From Cytophaga hutchinsonii ATCC 33406 (lineage in GTDB: Bacteria; Bacteroidota; Bacteroidia; Cytophagales; Cytophagaceae): 64,000 nucleotides of DNA. The DNA is taken from positions 3,984,001 through 4,048,000 of the forward strand of contig NC_008255.1 of the NCBI RefSeq assembly GCF_000014145.1. Reading direction: 5' to 3'. Positions 53,681-62,417 of this stretch are shown in pieces. The notes below the pieces were generated by a model that worked only from the letters and a program-made list of their open reading frames with translations, was not told the origin of the DNA and searched no databases. Positions within the stretch are counted from its first letter, which is position 1. Each line of letters opens with the position of its first letter. Made by a program: the position numbers and the translations under genes.

Positions 53681-54715
53681 ATGGCATTGCCTAATAAAAA
53701 ATCCAAAACAGCTGTCTTTCTCATTAATCTGGGTACACCAGACAGTCCAAATACACCTGACGTACGCAAATACCTGCGCCAGTTTTTAATGGACAGACGT
53801 GTTATTGACATTCCCTGGCTTAACCGTTGGCTGCTGATTAACATGATCATAGCACCTTTCCGTGCACCTAAATCGGCTCATGAATATAAAAAACTCTGGA
53901 CGGAACAGGGTTCTCCGCTCATGTTTCATGGGGTTGCTGTGAAGGAATTACTGCAACAGGCGTTGGGCGATGAATATAAAGTTGTGCTGGGTATGCGTTA
54001 TCAGAACCCGTCTATAGAATCAGCAGCAAAAGAACTGGAAGCAAAAGGCTATAACAAAGTAATTGTAGTTCCCCTGTTTCCGCAATATGCTTCTGCTTCT
54101 ACCGGATCTGCCGTTGAAGAAGCACTGCGTGTATTAGGTAAGTGGGAAATCACACCGCACATAGAAGTAATCTCGAAATTTTTTGATCATCCGTTATTCA
54201 TAAAAGCCTTTGCTGAAATTGGCCGCAAATACCTGGCTGAAAGAAACTGGGATCATATCATTTTCTCGTATCACGGTATTCCGGAAAGACAGATTAAAAA
54301 AGCTTCCATCGGCGACCAGTGCAAATTAGGTACCTGCTGTCAGGTTTATGGTTCAAGAAATGAATATTGCTACCGTGCACAGTGTTATGAAACAACCCGT
54401 TTGCTGGTTAAAGAATTGGGTTTGGCCGAAGGATCGTATTCTGTTTCGTTCCAGTCGCGTTTGGGAAAAACACCGTGGATCAAACCATACACAGATCATA
54501 ACATTGAAGAACTGGGCAAAGCAGGAAAGAAAAGTATTTTATTTTTCTCACCATCGTTTATTGCAGATTGCTTAGAAACAACGGTTGAAGGCGGAGAAGA
54601 ATATAAATTACTATTTGAAGAACACGGCGGTAAAGACTGGCAACTGGTTGAAAGTTTAAATACAAACCCTACCTGGGTGGAATGTTTGAAGGATATGGTA
54701 GTGAGTAAGAGTTGA
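53681..54715 (+). CDS. hemH: Ferrochelatase
   Basis: The 344-residue enzyme inserts ferrous iron into protoporphyrin IX, the last step of haem synthesis. ATG at 53681 was chosen (MALPNKKSKTAVFLINLGTP), since the earlier TTG precedes the promoter box. The metal site is in FSYHGIPERQIKKA and the C-terminal glutamate region in FFSPSFIADCLETTVE. Between them lies a cysteine-rich stretch (DQCKLGTCCQ...EYCYRAQCYETT) with five cysteines, where some bacterial ferrochelatases hold a [2Fe-2S] cluster; whether it does here is unknown. A strong terminator follows. Confidence 0.95.
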   Translation: MALPNKKSKTAVFLINLGTPDSPNTPDVRKYLRQFLMDRRVIDIPWLNRWLLINMIIAPFRAPKSAHEYKKLWTEQGSPLMFHGVAVKELLQQALGDEYKVVLGMRYQNPSIESAAKELEAKGYNKVIVVPLFPQYASASTGSAVEEALRVLGKWEITPHIEVISKFFDHPLFIKAFAEIGRKYLAERNWDHIIFSYHGIPERQIKKASIGDQCKLGTCCQVYGSRNEYCYRAQCYETTRLLVKELGLAEGSYSVSFQSRLGKTPWIKPYTDHNIEELGKAGKKSILFFSPSFIADCLETTVEGGEEYKLLFEEHGGKDWQLVESLNTNPTWVECLKDMVVSKS

Positions 54716-54734
54716 TCTTTAAACATACTAAACG

Positions 54735-54781
54735 CAAAGGTCGCAAAACAATTTGTAATGAGATTGTTTTTGCGACCTTTG
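54735..54781. terminator. Bidirectional terminator after hemH
   Basis: A stem of about 18 bases (CAAAGGTCGCAAAAACAAT type, one bulged A) encloses an 11-base loop and is followed by TATTTTT. Confidence 0.82.
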
Positions 54782-54825
54782 TATTTTTCTGATGCAATTT
54801 GTATTCCTTCAATTAACTTCAACCA

Positions 54826-55956
54826 TCATTGCACTGTTGGTTTAACTTTTTTATTTATAAAATTTCTTATCACTTCACACACATATTCCACATCTTCGTT
54901 TTTCATTCCGTTATAGATAGGTAAACTTAAAATCGTTTCTGACAGCTTTTCTGTAACCGGCAGACTGCCTTTTTGCAGATTTAAAAAGTCATATGCTTTT
55001 TGCAGATGTGGCGGCACCGGATAATGGATACCTGTTTCAATACCTTGTTTTTTTAAGTGCTCTTTCAACAGATCTCTTTTGTCTGATTGAATCACATACT
55101 GATGGTAAATATGTTTGCAGTCTGGTGAAGAAACCGGAAGTACAATTCCTTCTGTATCTTTTAATATTTCTGAATAAAGGTTTGCAAGCTGAATCCGTTC
55201 TTCGTTCCATCGGTCAAGATAATTGAGTTTGATCGACAATACGCCGGCCTGTATTTCATCCAGCCGGGAATTTATCCCGGTCGTTTCATAATAATATTTT
55301 TCTTCTGATCCATAATTGCTCAACAAGCGGATCTGTCTTGCCAGCCCGGCATCATTCGTTGTAACAGCACCGCCATCGCCATAAGCACCAAGTGGTTTCA
55401 CCGGATAAAAGCTTGTTGCGTTAGCAATTCCAAAACTTCCCGTTTTTTGATTTTTGTAGGTCGCACCATGTGCCTGTGCATTGTCTTCAACAATGAATAT
55501 ATTATTTGTTTCTGCTAAAGAAATTAAATCTTCCATTGCGCAAGGCAAACCATATAAATGAACGGGAATAATTACTTTGGTTTTTGACGTAATTTTTTTT
55601 TTAATTTCTTCTGCTGTTATATTAAATGTGTGTTTGTCGGGCTCAGCTAAAATGGGTGTTGCACCTACCTGTGTAACCGCCAGCAGCGTTGCAATAAAAC
55701 TATTTGCCGGAACAACCACTTCATCACCTTTTCCAATATTTAATGCACGCAGCGAAAGTGTTAATGCATCCAATCCATTTCCTACGCCAATACAATGCCG
55801 CACATTATTATAGGCAGCATATGCTTTTTCAAATTGAGCAACGCGTTTTCCTAAAATATACCAGGCCTCGGCATGCAGTTCTTTATAAAAAAACTCTATT
55901 TCCTTTTCAAGGAAAGCGTTTTGATGCACCAATGTAAAAAACGGAATGTGCTTCAT
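54826..55956 (-). CDS. DegT/DnrJ/EryC1-family sugar aminotransferase
   Basis: The 376-residue PLP enzyme transfers an amino group to keto-sugars. Markers are GVGNGLDALTLSLRAL, VVPANSFIATLLAVTQVGATP, the catalytic lysine in TSFYPVKPLGAYGDGGAV, and NSRLDEIQAGVLSIKL. This form is close to QdtB/FdtB-like 3-keto-sugar aminotransferases that build surface polysaccharides, but the exact sugar is not decided by sequence. No other sugar genes are adjacent. It converges on hemH. Confidence 0.92.
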   Translation of the reverse strand: MKHIPFFTLVHQNAFLEKEIEFFYKELHAEAWYILGKRVAQFEKAYAAYNNVRHCIGVGNGLDALTLSLRALNIGKGDEVVVPANSFIATLLAVTQVGATPILAEPDKHTFNITAEEIKKKITSKTKVIIPVHLYGLPCAMEDLISLAETNNIFIVEDNAQAHGATYKNQKTGSFGIANATSFYPVKPLGAYGDGGAVTTNDAGLARQIRLLSNYGSEEKYYYETTGINSRLDEIQAGVLSIKLNYLDRWNEERIQLANLYSEILKDTEGIVLPVSSPDCKHIYHQYVIQSDKRDLLKEHLKKQGIETGIHYPVPPHLQKAYDFLNLQKGSLPVTEKLSETILSLPIYNGMKNEDVEYVCEVIRNFINKKVKPTVQ

Positions 55957-56015
55957 AAATTATTTAACACTTAATAGATCTTTTTTAAAGATATGTGATT
56001 TTATTTAAGGAATAA

Positions 56016-56045
56016 AAAAACCCCAGACTTTCGTGAGGGGTTTTT
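56016..56045 (-). terminator. Terminator of gldM
   Basis: AAAAACCCC and GGGGTTTTT form a stem; on the minus strand a run of T follows. It lies 4 bases from the gldM stop. Confidence 0.85.
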
Positions 56046-56048
56046 ATT

Positions 56049-57659
56049 TTAATTTTCCAGTATCGGAATCAGTATCGGTGTGGATGCGACCTTAACTTCT
56101 TCCCACGTTCCTAAATAATTTTTCCGCATTATTTTTTTAGGTGTTACAAAAATCATGTCCTTGTCCTGAAGATTCTGTGCCTTTCCACTCATGCTTACCA
56201 GCTGGTCTGATGGTGTCATTTTCGGAAGACCGGGAACAGGTCTTCTTCCGCGTCCAAAATCAATTTCCCATTCCGTCACTTTATACATTGCATCTTCCGG
56301 CTGGCTGGCTGCAAAGTCCGCATCCGGAATTGCTTTGATCGAAATATTTTTTAACGCCATGTGTGAAATACCTGTACGTGCATTTATCAGCTGGCCATTT
56401 ACCCGGACTTCAATGGTTGGTTTTGGAATTGCTTTTACGTTGAAATTTTCATCTCCTATAAATTGTCCTTTGTTATACACAGCAATTTTTGTTGAAGCAG
56501 CATTTGGAATAATATATACACGCCCTTTTGTGCCGGTAGATTTAACGGTTGCGCCTGTTGCTTTAAATTCCGGATTGTATTCAGCACCTAAGGCAGGTAC
56601 CATAATATCTACTTTGTTTCCGCAATTAAAATATAAACCCGTTTGTGCTGCAGACTGTATTTGTATCACCGGTTTCACAACAAAGTAATCTTCGCTTACT
56701 GTATATAATGTATCCTTGCCATTTGGTTTTTTAATTTTTATTTGTGCTGTCCACGTTTTCTTTAACAAACCATCTGCAGAATATGCTCCGCCCCCGGCCT
56801 TAAAATTATATGAACCGATTCCTTCTTTATTTACAGTTAATACCTGTGTACCTACCTGCATGGTTGGTGCAAGCGAGCTGGAGGATGCCGCCATTAAAAC
56901 TTCTGCTTCATACGTTGTACCCGCCGGCACATATTTACTTTTAGCACGTACAATCGGAATCATGTTATCTACCATAAAATCATCCTGACCAAGAGTTGCT
57001 AAATACTGATTCATTAATGTGCTTTCAATGTTGGTAACTTTTGTCTGCAAATCACTTACAACAGCCATGGCTGCAACCAGGGGCGTCTGAGCAAAATTCA
57101 ACTGCGCAAAATCTTTATTTTTCTGATCCGCATTGTTCTGATACATCGGATCATCTTTTGCATCTAATGCAAGTTTTGAAAAATTCATACCTGAGCTTTT
57201 ATTAACAAATACAATGTACTCGTTTAATTTATTCTGTAATTCATATGCTTTGCCATTCAATTTATTTGTACCCAGCATATATACTTCAACTTCTGTTTCT
57301 TCCTTCGCTCCTTTAAGATTCCCGTCTTCATCGTAGCCACCGGTTTTCACAATCATTTCTGTTTTCAACTTATTCATAAATGAAACAACCGATTCCGTTT
57401 TGGTTCTCAGTTCTTCTGCCTGTGTTTGTGTCTGTTGATCAGCTGCAGAATTTCCTCTGTTTGCAACTGCTTTTTTAATGATGGCTAATCGATCTGTATT
57501 ATATTGAATACCATTATTGACCGTGGTTTCCATGCTTTGATTCAAGGCATAAAATTTTTCAATAATTGCAGAACTTACCTGTAAGGCAAGCAAGGCAGTA
57601 AGCACAAGGTACATCATACCAATCATGCGTTGTCTGGGTGTTTCTTTTCCTGTTGACAT
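56049..57659 (-). CDS. gldM: GldM, type IX secretion / gliding motor subunit homologue
   Basis: The 536-residue protein starts MSTGKETPRQRMIGMMYLVL, closely like Flavobacterium GldM. It has the conserved TPRQ with Arg9, which in that system faces the GldL glutamate, and a single membrane helix (about 12-33). The large periplasmic part has four beta-rich domains (for example GTTYEAEVLMAASS, VKPVIQIQSAAQTGLYFNCGNKVD, KPTIEVRVNGQLI) as in known GldM structures. GldL and GldM together form the proton-driven rotary motor. Here gldM is alone: no gldL precedes it and no gldN follows, so it may be a paralogue of the gldKLMN copy. Confidence 0.88.
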   Translation of the reverse strand: MSTGKETPRQRMIGMMYLVLTALLALQVSSAIIEKFYALNQSMETTVNNGIQYNTDRLAIIKKAVANRGNSAADQQTQTQAEELRTKTESVVSFMNKLKTEMIVKTGGYDEDGNLKGAKEETEVEVYMLGTNKLNGKAYELQNKLNEYIVFVNKSSGMNFSKLALDAKDDPMYQNNADQKNKDFAQLNFAQTPLVAAMAVVSDLQTKVTNIESTLMNQYLATLGQDDFMVDNMIPIVRAKSKYVPAGTTYEAEVLMAASSSSLAPTMQVGTQVLTVNKEGIGSYNFKAGGGAYSADGLLKKTWTAQIKIKKPNGKDTLYTVSEDYFVVKPVIQIQSAAQTGLYFNCGNKVDIMVPALGAEYNPEFKATGATVKSTGTKGRVYIIPNAASTKIAVYNKGQFIGDENFNVKAIPKPTIEVRVNGQLINARTGISHMALKNISIKAIPDADFAASQPEDAMYKVTEWEIDFGRGRRPVPGLPKMTPSDQLVSMSGKAQNLQDKDMIFVTPKKIMRKNYLGTWEEVKVASTPILIPILEN

Positions 57660-57824
57660 AATTCAAATCGGTTACGTGAATAGTTTATTCTTTGATTGAA
57701 TAATGTGCTGAAAGAAAAAAGATACAGTCCATGTGAAAAAATTTTTATATACGGTGCAGGAAAATTTTTAAACAACTTTTTTGTAACTAAATACTTGCAT
57801 AGCATTATGTTTTCATAAACCCCG

Positions 57825-58832
57825 ATGTATATGAAAAATGCTGTCTGGTATGTTATGCTTACGCTGCTGTTCTTTTTCAGCTGTGCCCCGATGAATCGTA
57901 CAATTGGTATGCGCCAGGTATATCAGTATCCGGAAATAAAAAACAACACGAAACCGTTGCTTCCTGATTTAACAAAAATTTTATCTGTACCGCTTCAGTC
58001 ATTTACTGTTGATACACATTCAGATACTATATTATATGGTATAGAAGGAACCATACTTTTTATTAATCCGGTATGTTTAAATTTTTCATCCGGTGTGCCG
58101 CAGAAAAAAATCACGGTTGAACTGAAAGAATTGTATACAAAAGCAGCCTTGCTGAAAGAGCGTGCCTATACCATTTCAAATGGCAGGATGTTAGAGAGCG
58201 ATGGATCTATTTATGTACACGCATATGCTGAAAATGGAGAAGCGATAGAAATAACCTGTGAAAATGCCCTCCGTATCCGCTTACCCAGGGAAGTTCAGGA
58301 AAACATGATTTATTTTCAGGGGAAGAGAAATGACAAGGGTAATATGAATTGGGAAGTGGACGGATCAATAGCACCCATTTATGAGGAAACCGGATATGAT
58401 TTTGTTGCAGAAGAAGATGAACCCATAGAAATTTCTCAGACAGAGGCCGTCTTACATACATATTTTTTTTCTATCCAAAAGTTCGGCTGGATCAACTGCG
58501 ACCGTTTTTATGATGATATGAGAACGAAAACAGACTTCATTGCAACATTCAGGTTACCTGTTTCTGAAAAAAAAGTAGTCCAGGTACATAACTATATTGT
58601 ATTTGATTCGTTGATGAGTATAATTCCATTGGAAAATGACCTTTCCGGACAATGGGTTTGTCCGAATTTACCAATAGGTGCTGCTGTCACGTGTATCTCC
58701 ATTCAAAAAACAGATACGCACCTATATTATGGTTCTAAAAAAACCCGGGTAGGAGATCGGGAGTCTTCTATTATTCCATTAAATGAAATTAAAGAGGCCG
58801 ATTTGATAAAATTGTTGGATTTATCTCTTTAA
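57825..58832 (+). CDS. Lipoprotein of unknown function between gldM and gldJ
   Basis: The protein has a lipoprotein signal peptide with lipobox FFFSC (Cys near residue 20) and about 315 mature residues. I see no catalytic motif. Two beta-rich parts are suggested: near 60-150 (a ZU5-like pattern, TILFINPVCLNFSSG...KKITVELKELYTKAALL) and near 200-330 (IQKFGWINCDRFYDD, then FRLPVSEKKVVQVHNYIVF). Either ATG at 57825 or at 57831 could start it. Position beside gldM and gldJ suggests a gliding or secretion role, but this is inference. Confidence 0.75.
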   Translation: MYMKNAVWYVMLTLLFFFSCAPMNRTIGMRQVYQYPEIKNNTKPLLPDLTKILSVPLQSFTVDTHSDTILYGIEGTILFINPVCLNFSSGVPQKKITVELKELYTKAALLKERAYTISNGRMLESDGSIYVHAYAENGEAIEITCENALRIRLPREVQENMIYFQGKRNDKGNMNWEVDGSIAPIYEETGYDFVAEEDEPIEISQTEAVLHTYFFSIQKFGWINCDRFYDDMRTKTDFIATFRLPVSEKKVVQVHNYIVFDSLMSIIPLENDLSGQWVCPNLPIGAAVTCISIQKTDTHLYYGSKKTRVGDRESSIIPLNEIKEADLIKLLDLSL

Positions 58833-59044
58833 AATATTAGCTTTATCGGTATTTGCATAATAAGTTTTCCATAAAAGTCTCCCTGGGGCCTTTTGAAAGG
58901 ATAAATTTTGAGTGTGTATATAGCTGTTTATTAACTGTGTTTAAATTCAAGTATCAAATTTCCTTTGATTTGTTGGATTTTAGATATAATGTGGATAAAT
59001 TAGCACACTGAATTGGAAAAGACTATCTATTAATTAAACAGTTT

Positions 59045-60235
59045 ATGAAGAAAATGAATCGTGTTATCAAACATGCGGTTGTCTTAGTAGCGGGTGCTTC
59101 ACTTCTTTTTTCGTGTAGCAAAGGGAACCCTACTAGCATTAATCCGGGAGGTTCCAGCACAACAACTGGTATGGCCTTCAATGAAGAAAATGGATTTCAA
59201 GTGTCAGACTATGCTGGTCAGCCAGAAGGTCCAAACTTGGTATACATCGAAGGTGGACGTACAGTTCTTGGTTCATTTGAAGAAGATTTGATGAAAAACG
59301 GTGATAACGTTGAAAGAACGGTTACTGTAGCTTCATTCTATATGGATGAAACTGAAATAGCGAACATCCACTGGTTAGAATATTTATTTTATGTTCAGCG
59401 TGACTCATCTCAGGAATTTTATGAGTCTGCATTGCCTGATACAACAGTATGGGCATCTGAACTTGCATACAACGATCCATACGTAGATCACTATTTCCGT
59501 TATCCTGGTTTCCGTTATTTCCCGGTTGTTGGTGTTAACTGGATTCAGGCAAACGATTACTGTATCTGGAGAACAACAGTAGTGAACAATCAACTTGCAC
59601 AAAATGCAGGTATCGATGTTCCTGAAGGTGGCGGCCGTATTCCATTGGAATCTGGTGTCGTTCTTCCAAACTACCGTTTACCATCTGAAGCTGAGTGGGA
59701 ATATGCTGCTCAGGCACTTATCGGTAACCAATGGTTAGATGAAAACCAAACACACAAACGTTTATATCCATGGGATGGTCACGCATTACGTAACCCGTAT
59801 GGAAAACAAATGGGTATGTTCCTTGCAAACTTTAAAAGAGGTCGTGGTGACTACGCTGGTATCGCCGGTAAGTTGAACGATGGTGCAATGATTACTACTT
59901 ACATCTACGAATTCCCGCCAAATGATTTCGGTTTATATTGTATGGCAGGTAACGTAAACGAATGGGTTTACGATGTTTACCGTCCATTATCTTTCCAAAC
60001 ATTTGATGACTTAAACCCATTACGTCGTAACGGTTTCTTAGATGAAGAAAAAGGATACGATAAAGCAGGTTTCCAATCGTTGGTTGATGATCACGTGCGT
60101 GTATACAAAGGTGGTTCCTGGAAAGACGTTGCTTACTGGATGTCTCCTGGAACAAGAAGATATTTAGCTGAAGATTCTTGTACAGCTACTATCGGTTTCC
60201 GTTGCGCAATGATTCAAGCCGGAACAAACTATTAA
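59045..60235 (+). CDS. gldJ: GldJ, gliding-motility lipoprotein
   Basis: The 396-residue protein is a lipoprotein (lipobox LLFSC near residue 24) with a formylglycine-generating-enzyme-like (FGE-sulfatase) fold. GldJ-specific segments are ESALPDTTVWASELAYND, YPGFRYFPVVGVNWIQANDY, RGRGDYAGIAG and FPPNDFGLYCMAGNVNEWVYDVYRP. It fits GldJ better than GldK, because PDTxVW and RGRGDYAG mark GldJ. It is shorter than Flavobacterium GldJ (about 560 residues). GldJ is needed for gliding and helps stabilise GldK-type outer-membrane rings. A strong terminator follows. Confidence 0.9.
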   Translation: MKKMNRVIKHAVVLVAGASLLFSCSKGNPTSINPGGSSTTTGMAFNEENGFQVSDYAGQPEGPNLVYIEGGRTVLGSFEEDLMKNGDNVERTVTVASFYMDETEIANIHWLEYLFYVQRDSSQEFYESALPDTTVWASELAYNDPYVDHYFRYPGFRYFPVVGVNWIQANDYCIWRTTVVNNQLAQNAGIDVPEGGGRIPLESGVVLPNYRLPSEAEWEYAAQALIGNQWLDENQTHKRLYPWDGHALRNPYGKQMGMFLANFKRGRGDYAGIAGKLNDGAMITTYIYEFPPNDFGLYCMAGNVNEWVYDVYRPLSFQTFDDLNPLRRNGFLDEEKGYDKAGFQSLVDDHVRVYKGGSWKDVAYWMSPGTRRYLAEDSCTATIGFRCAMIQAGTNY

Positions 60236-60253
60236 TAGATAGACTTTCATTTC

Positions 60254-60288
60254 AAAACCCCGTCACACTACTAGCGTGACGGGGTTTT
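60254..60288 (+). terminator. Terminator of gldJ
   Basis: A 13-base perfect stem (AAAACCCCGTCAC) ends in a run of T and lies between gldJ and the convergent comF. Confidence 0.9.
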
Positions 60289-60313
60289 TTATTTTATATA
60301 ATATAAGTCCTGT

Positions 60314-61024
60314 TCAATCTGCTACCATTGCAAGCAAAGCAACACTCACTTTTGCAGCTCCTGCATTTTTTAATAACAGTCCGCAGGCTTCCAGCGTTGC
60401 GCCTGTCGTTAATACATCATCAACAAGTAATATATGTTTGCCCGCAACTTTCTCTATATGTTGAATGGCATATACCTGCTTTACATTTTCAAATCGTTTT
60501 GCACGTTTGCTTTTTGCCTGAATAAATAAATTGCGTTTGCGGATCAATACGCTTTCTTCAATTGGTATGGGAACAATTTTTTGTATGCCTTCAGCAATTT
60601 TTGTAGCTTGGTTATAACCTCTTTTCCGTAATTTTGATTTATGAAGCGGGATGGGCATAATCAGATCTACATCAGCTTCTACCAATGACTCTCTGATCCG
60701 GTCAGTCCAGATCATTGCCAGCCGAACGGCTATATCCGGTGCATCGCCATATTTAATAGCATGTAAAATTTTCTGTGTTTTGTTTTTTGAATCAAAAAGC
60801 AAATACGCCCACACAAAAGACGGCCGCAATTCAATCGACAAACGGAGATACAACGAATCGGGAGAATAATCATCATTTACCGTTGGCAATGTTGAAAGGC
60901 AGGTTGAACAGACATCTGTTTCGCCAAGTACTAATCCTGAATCGCACACCAGGCAATGCGGCGGGAACAATACATCCGCCAGGCAATTCGCGCTATTTGC
61001 GATGCTTTTAAAAATTTTTTTCAT
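60314..61024 (-). CDS. comF: ComF-family phosphoribosyltransferase-like protein
   Basis: The 236-residue protein starts with a likely zinc-binding knuckle (PPHCLVCDSGL...DVCSTCLSTLP), four cysteines in the typical C-x2-C...C-x2-C arrangement. The phosphoribosyltransferase half follows, with MPIPLHKSKLRKRGYNQA and the PRPP loop HILLVDDVLTTGATLE. ComF/GntX proteins assist uptake of single-stranded DNA in transformation or act in DNA metabolism. No other competence genes are near. Confidence 0.92.
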   Translation of the reverse strand: MKKIFKSIANSANCLADVLFPPHCLVCDSGLVLGETDVCSTCLSTLPTVNDDYSPDSLYLRLSIELRPSFVWAYLLFDSKNKTQKILHAIKYGDAPDIAVRLAMIWTDRIRESLVEADVDLIMPIPLHKSKLRKRGYNQATKIAEGIQKIVPIPIEESVLIRKRNLFIQAKSKRAKRFENVKQVYAIQHIEKVAGKHILLVDDVLTTGATLEACGLLLKNAGAAKVSVALLAMVAD

Positions 61025-61084
61025 AAAAAATGATTCCTTAGCTAATTGCGTGTTAAATTAGTATTTCCTTTTGATAAAAAGTAT

Positions 61085-61537
61085 ATGGAATTTGAAGATC
61101 TTGATCTAAATAAAGACTGGAAGCGATTGATGTACTTTTTTATCCGCACTACGGGAAAAAAACCTACAACCAATACACTCCTTTTTCTTATCGGCGTAAA
61201 TGAACTAGGAAAAGGGAAAAAAACATTTTCCAAAGAAGAAAAACAGGACTTAATGCATATTGCTACCTGCAAGCTGTTAAGTTTATCCGGGTATTACGAA
61301 TGGGAAGGCCTTGATTCAGACGGCTGGCCGCATTATAAAGCTGTTAAGCCTGTTCCGAAATTAAGCCTTGAAGAACAGGAAGATCTGTTGAAGCTTCACA
61401 TGATCGAATATTTTGAAGAGCATATTCACGATGAACGGGAGCGGGAAAAGACGGCCAAAAATGTCAGTCATTTAAAACCCATTATAAAGCCTAAACCTTC
61501 ATCTGAAACCGATGGACAAAATTCTCTTTCCGAATGA
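61085..61537 (+). CDS. Conserved small protein of unknown function
   Basis: I chose ATG at 61085 (MEFEDLDLNKDWKRLMYFF); a TTG start at 61046 is less likely. The 150-residue product has no signal or membrane helix. A helical domain (RTTGKKPTTNTLLFLIGVNELGKG) is followed by a short beta segment (YYEWEGLDSDGWPHYKAVKP). The glutamate-rich C-terminus is probably disordered. Such proteins are widespread in Bacteroidota and unnamed. Its stop overlaps the start of the exonuclease gene by four bases (ATGA), so the two are co-translated. Confidence 0.8.
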   Translation: MEFEDLDLNKDWKRLMYFFIRTTGKKPTTNTLLFLIGVNELGKGKKTFSKEEKQDLMHIATCKLLSLSGYYEWEGLDSDGWPHYKAVKPVPKLSLEEQEDLLKLHMIEYFEEHIHDEREREKTAKNVSHLKPIIKPKPSSETDGQNSLSE

Positions 61538-62298
61538 AAATTATCACCTATAATGTAAATGGTATTCGTGCTGCAATTACAAAAGGCTTATTAACCTGGG
61601 TTAAAGCAACCAATGCAGACGTACTGTGTTTTCAGGAAATCAAAGCATCTGTAGATCAATTTGATGTAGAAAGTTTTAAAGCCCTGGGTTACACTACCTA
61701 CGCGTTTCCGGCACAGAAAAAAGGCTACAGCGGTGTGGCAATCTGTACAAAAGAAATTCCTGTGCATGTTGAATATGGCTGCGGCATTGAAAAATACGAC
61801 TTCGAAGGCCGTGTGATCCGTGCTGATTATCCAACATTTTCGGTAATGAATGTGTATATGCCGTCAGGCTCCAGCGGCGATGACCGTCAGGCATTTAAGT
61901 TTGGATGGATGGATGATTTCCTGCTTTATATTTCAGAAGTAAGAAAAAAAATTCCTAACTTAATTGTGTGCGGAGATTATAACATCTGCCATAAAGCGAT
62001 TGATATTCATAATCCAAAATCAAACGCCAAGACGTCGGGTTTTTTACCTGAAGAGCGCGAATGGATGAGTAAATTCTTTGACTCCGGTTTTGTTGATGCA
62101 TTCAGGCATTTTAATGAAGAGCCGCACCACTATACCTGGTGGAGTTACCGGGCCGGATCAAGAGGTAAAAATCTGGGTTGGCGAATTGATTATCATTCAG
62201 TAACACAGGAAATGGTTGGGAAATTAAAGCGTTCCGTAATTTTACCGGATGCCATACATTCTGACCATTGTCCTGTTTTATTAGAAATTATTCCCTAA
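61534..62298 (+). CDS. xth: Exodeoxyribonuclease III / AP endonuclease
   Basis: The 254-residue enzyme cuts DNA at abasic sites and removes 3' blocking groups. The endonuclease/exonuclease/phosphatase motifs are complete: NVNGIRAAITKG, CFQEIKAS (metal Glu), YMPSGSSGDDRQAFKFGW, VCGDYNICHKAIDIHNPK (catalytic Asp/Asn), and the C-terminal GWRIDYHSVT...HSDHCPVLLEI. It begins 4 bases inside the preceding small gene. Confidence 0.95.
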   Translation: MKIITYNVNGIRAAITKGLLTWVKATNADVLCFQEIKASVDQFDVESFKALGYTTYAFPAQKKGYSGVAICTKEIPVHVEYGCGIEKYDFEGRVIRADYPTFSVMNVYMPSGSSGDDRQAFKFGWMDDFLLYISEVRKKIPNLIVCGDYNICHKAIDIHNPKSNAKTSGFLPEEREWMSKFFDSGFVDAFRHFNEEPHHYTWWSYRAGSRGKNLGWRIDYHSVTQEMVGKLKRSVILPDAIHSDHCPVLLEIIP

Positions 62299-62417
62299 TA
62301 AATTTGTTTCTATTCAGAATTTGGTATATTGCTATACTAAAATAATTAACGTTTATTCGCATGCTGCGTATAAGAAAAAATTGTTAATATAAGTACATTA
62401 TAATTTCTCACGATACA

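Noticed and set aside
56191-56688. 165-codon rightward frame opposite gldM
   Set aside because: GldM is unambiguous on the other strand.
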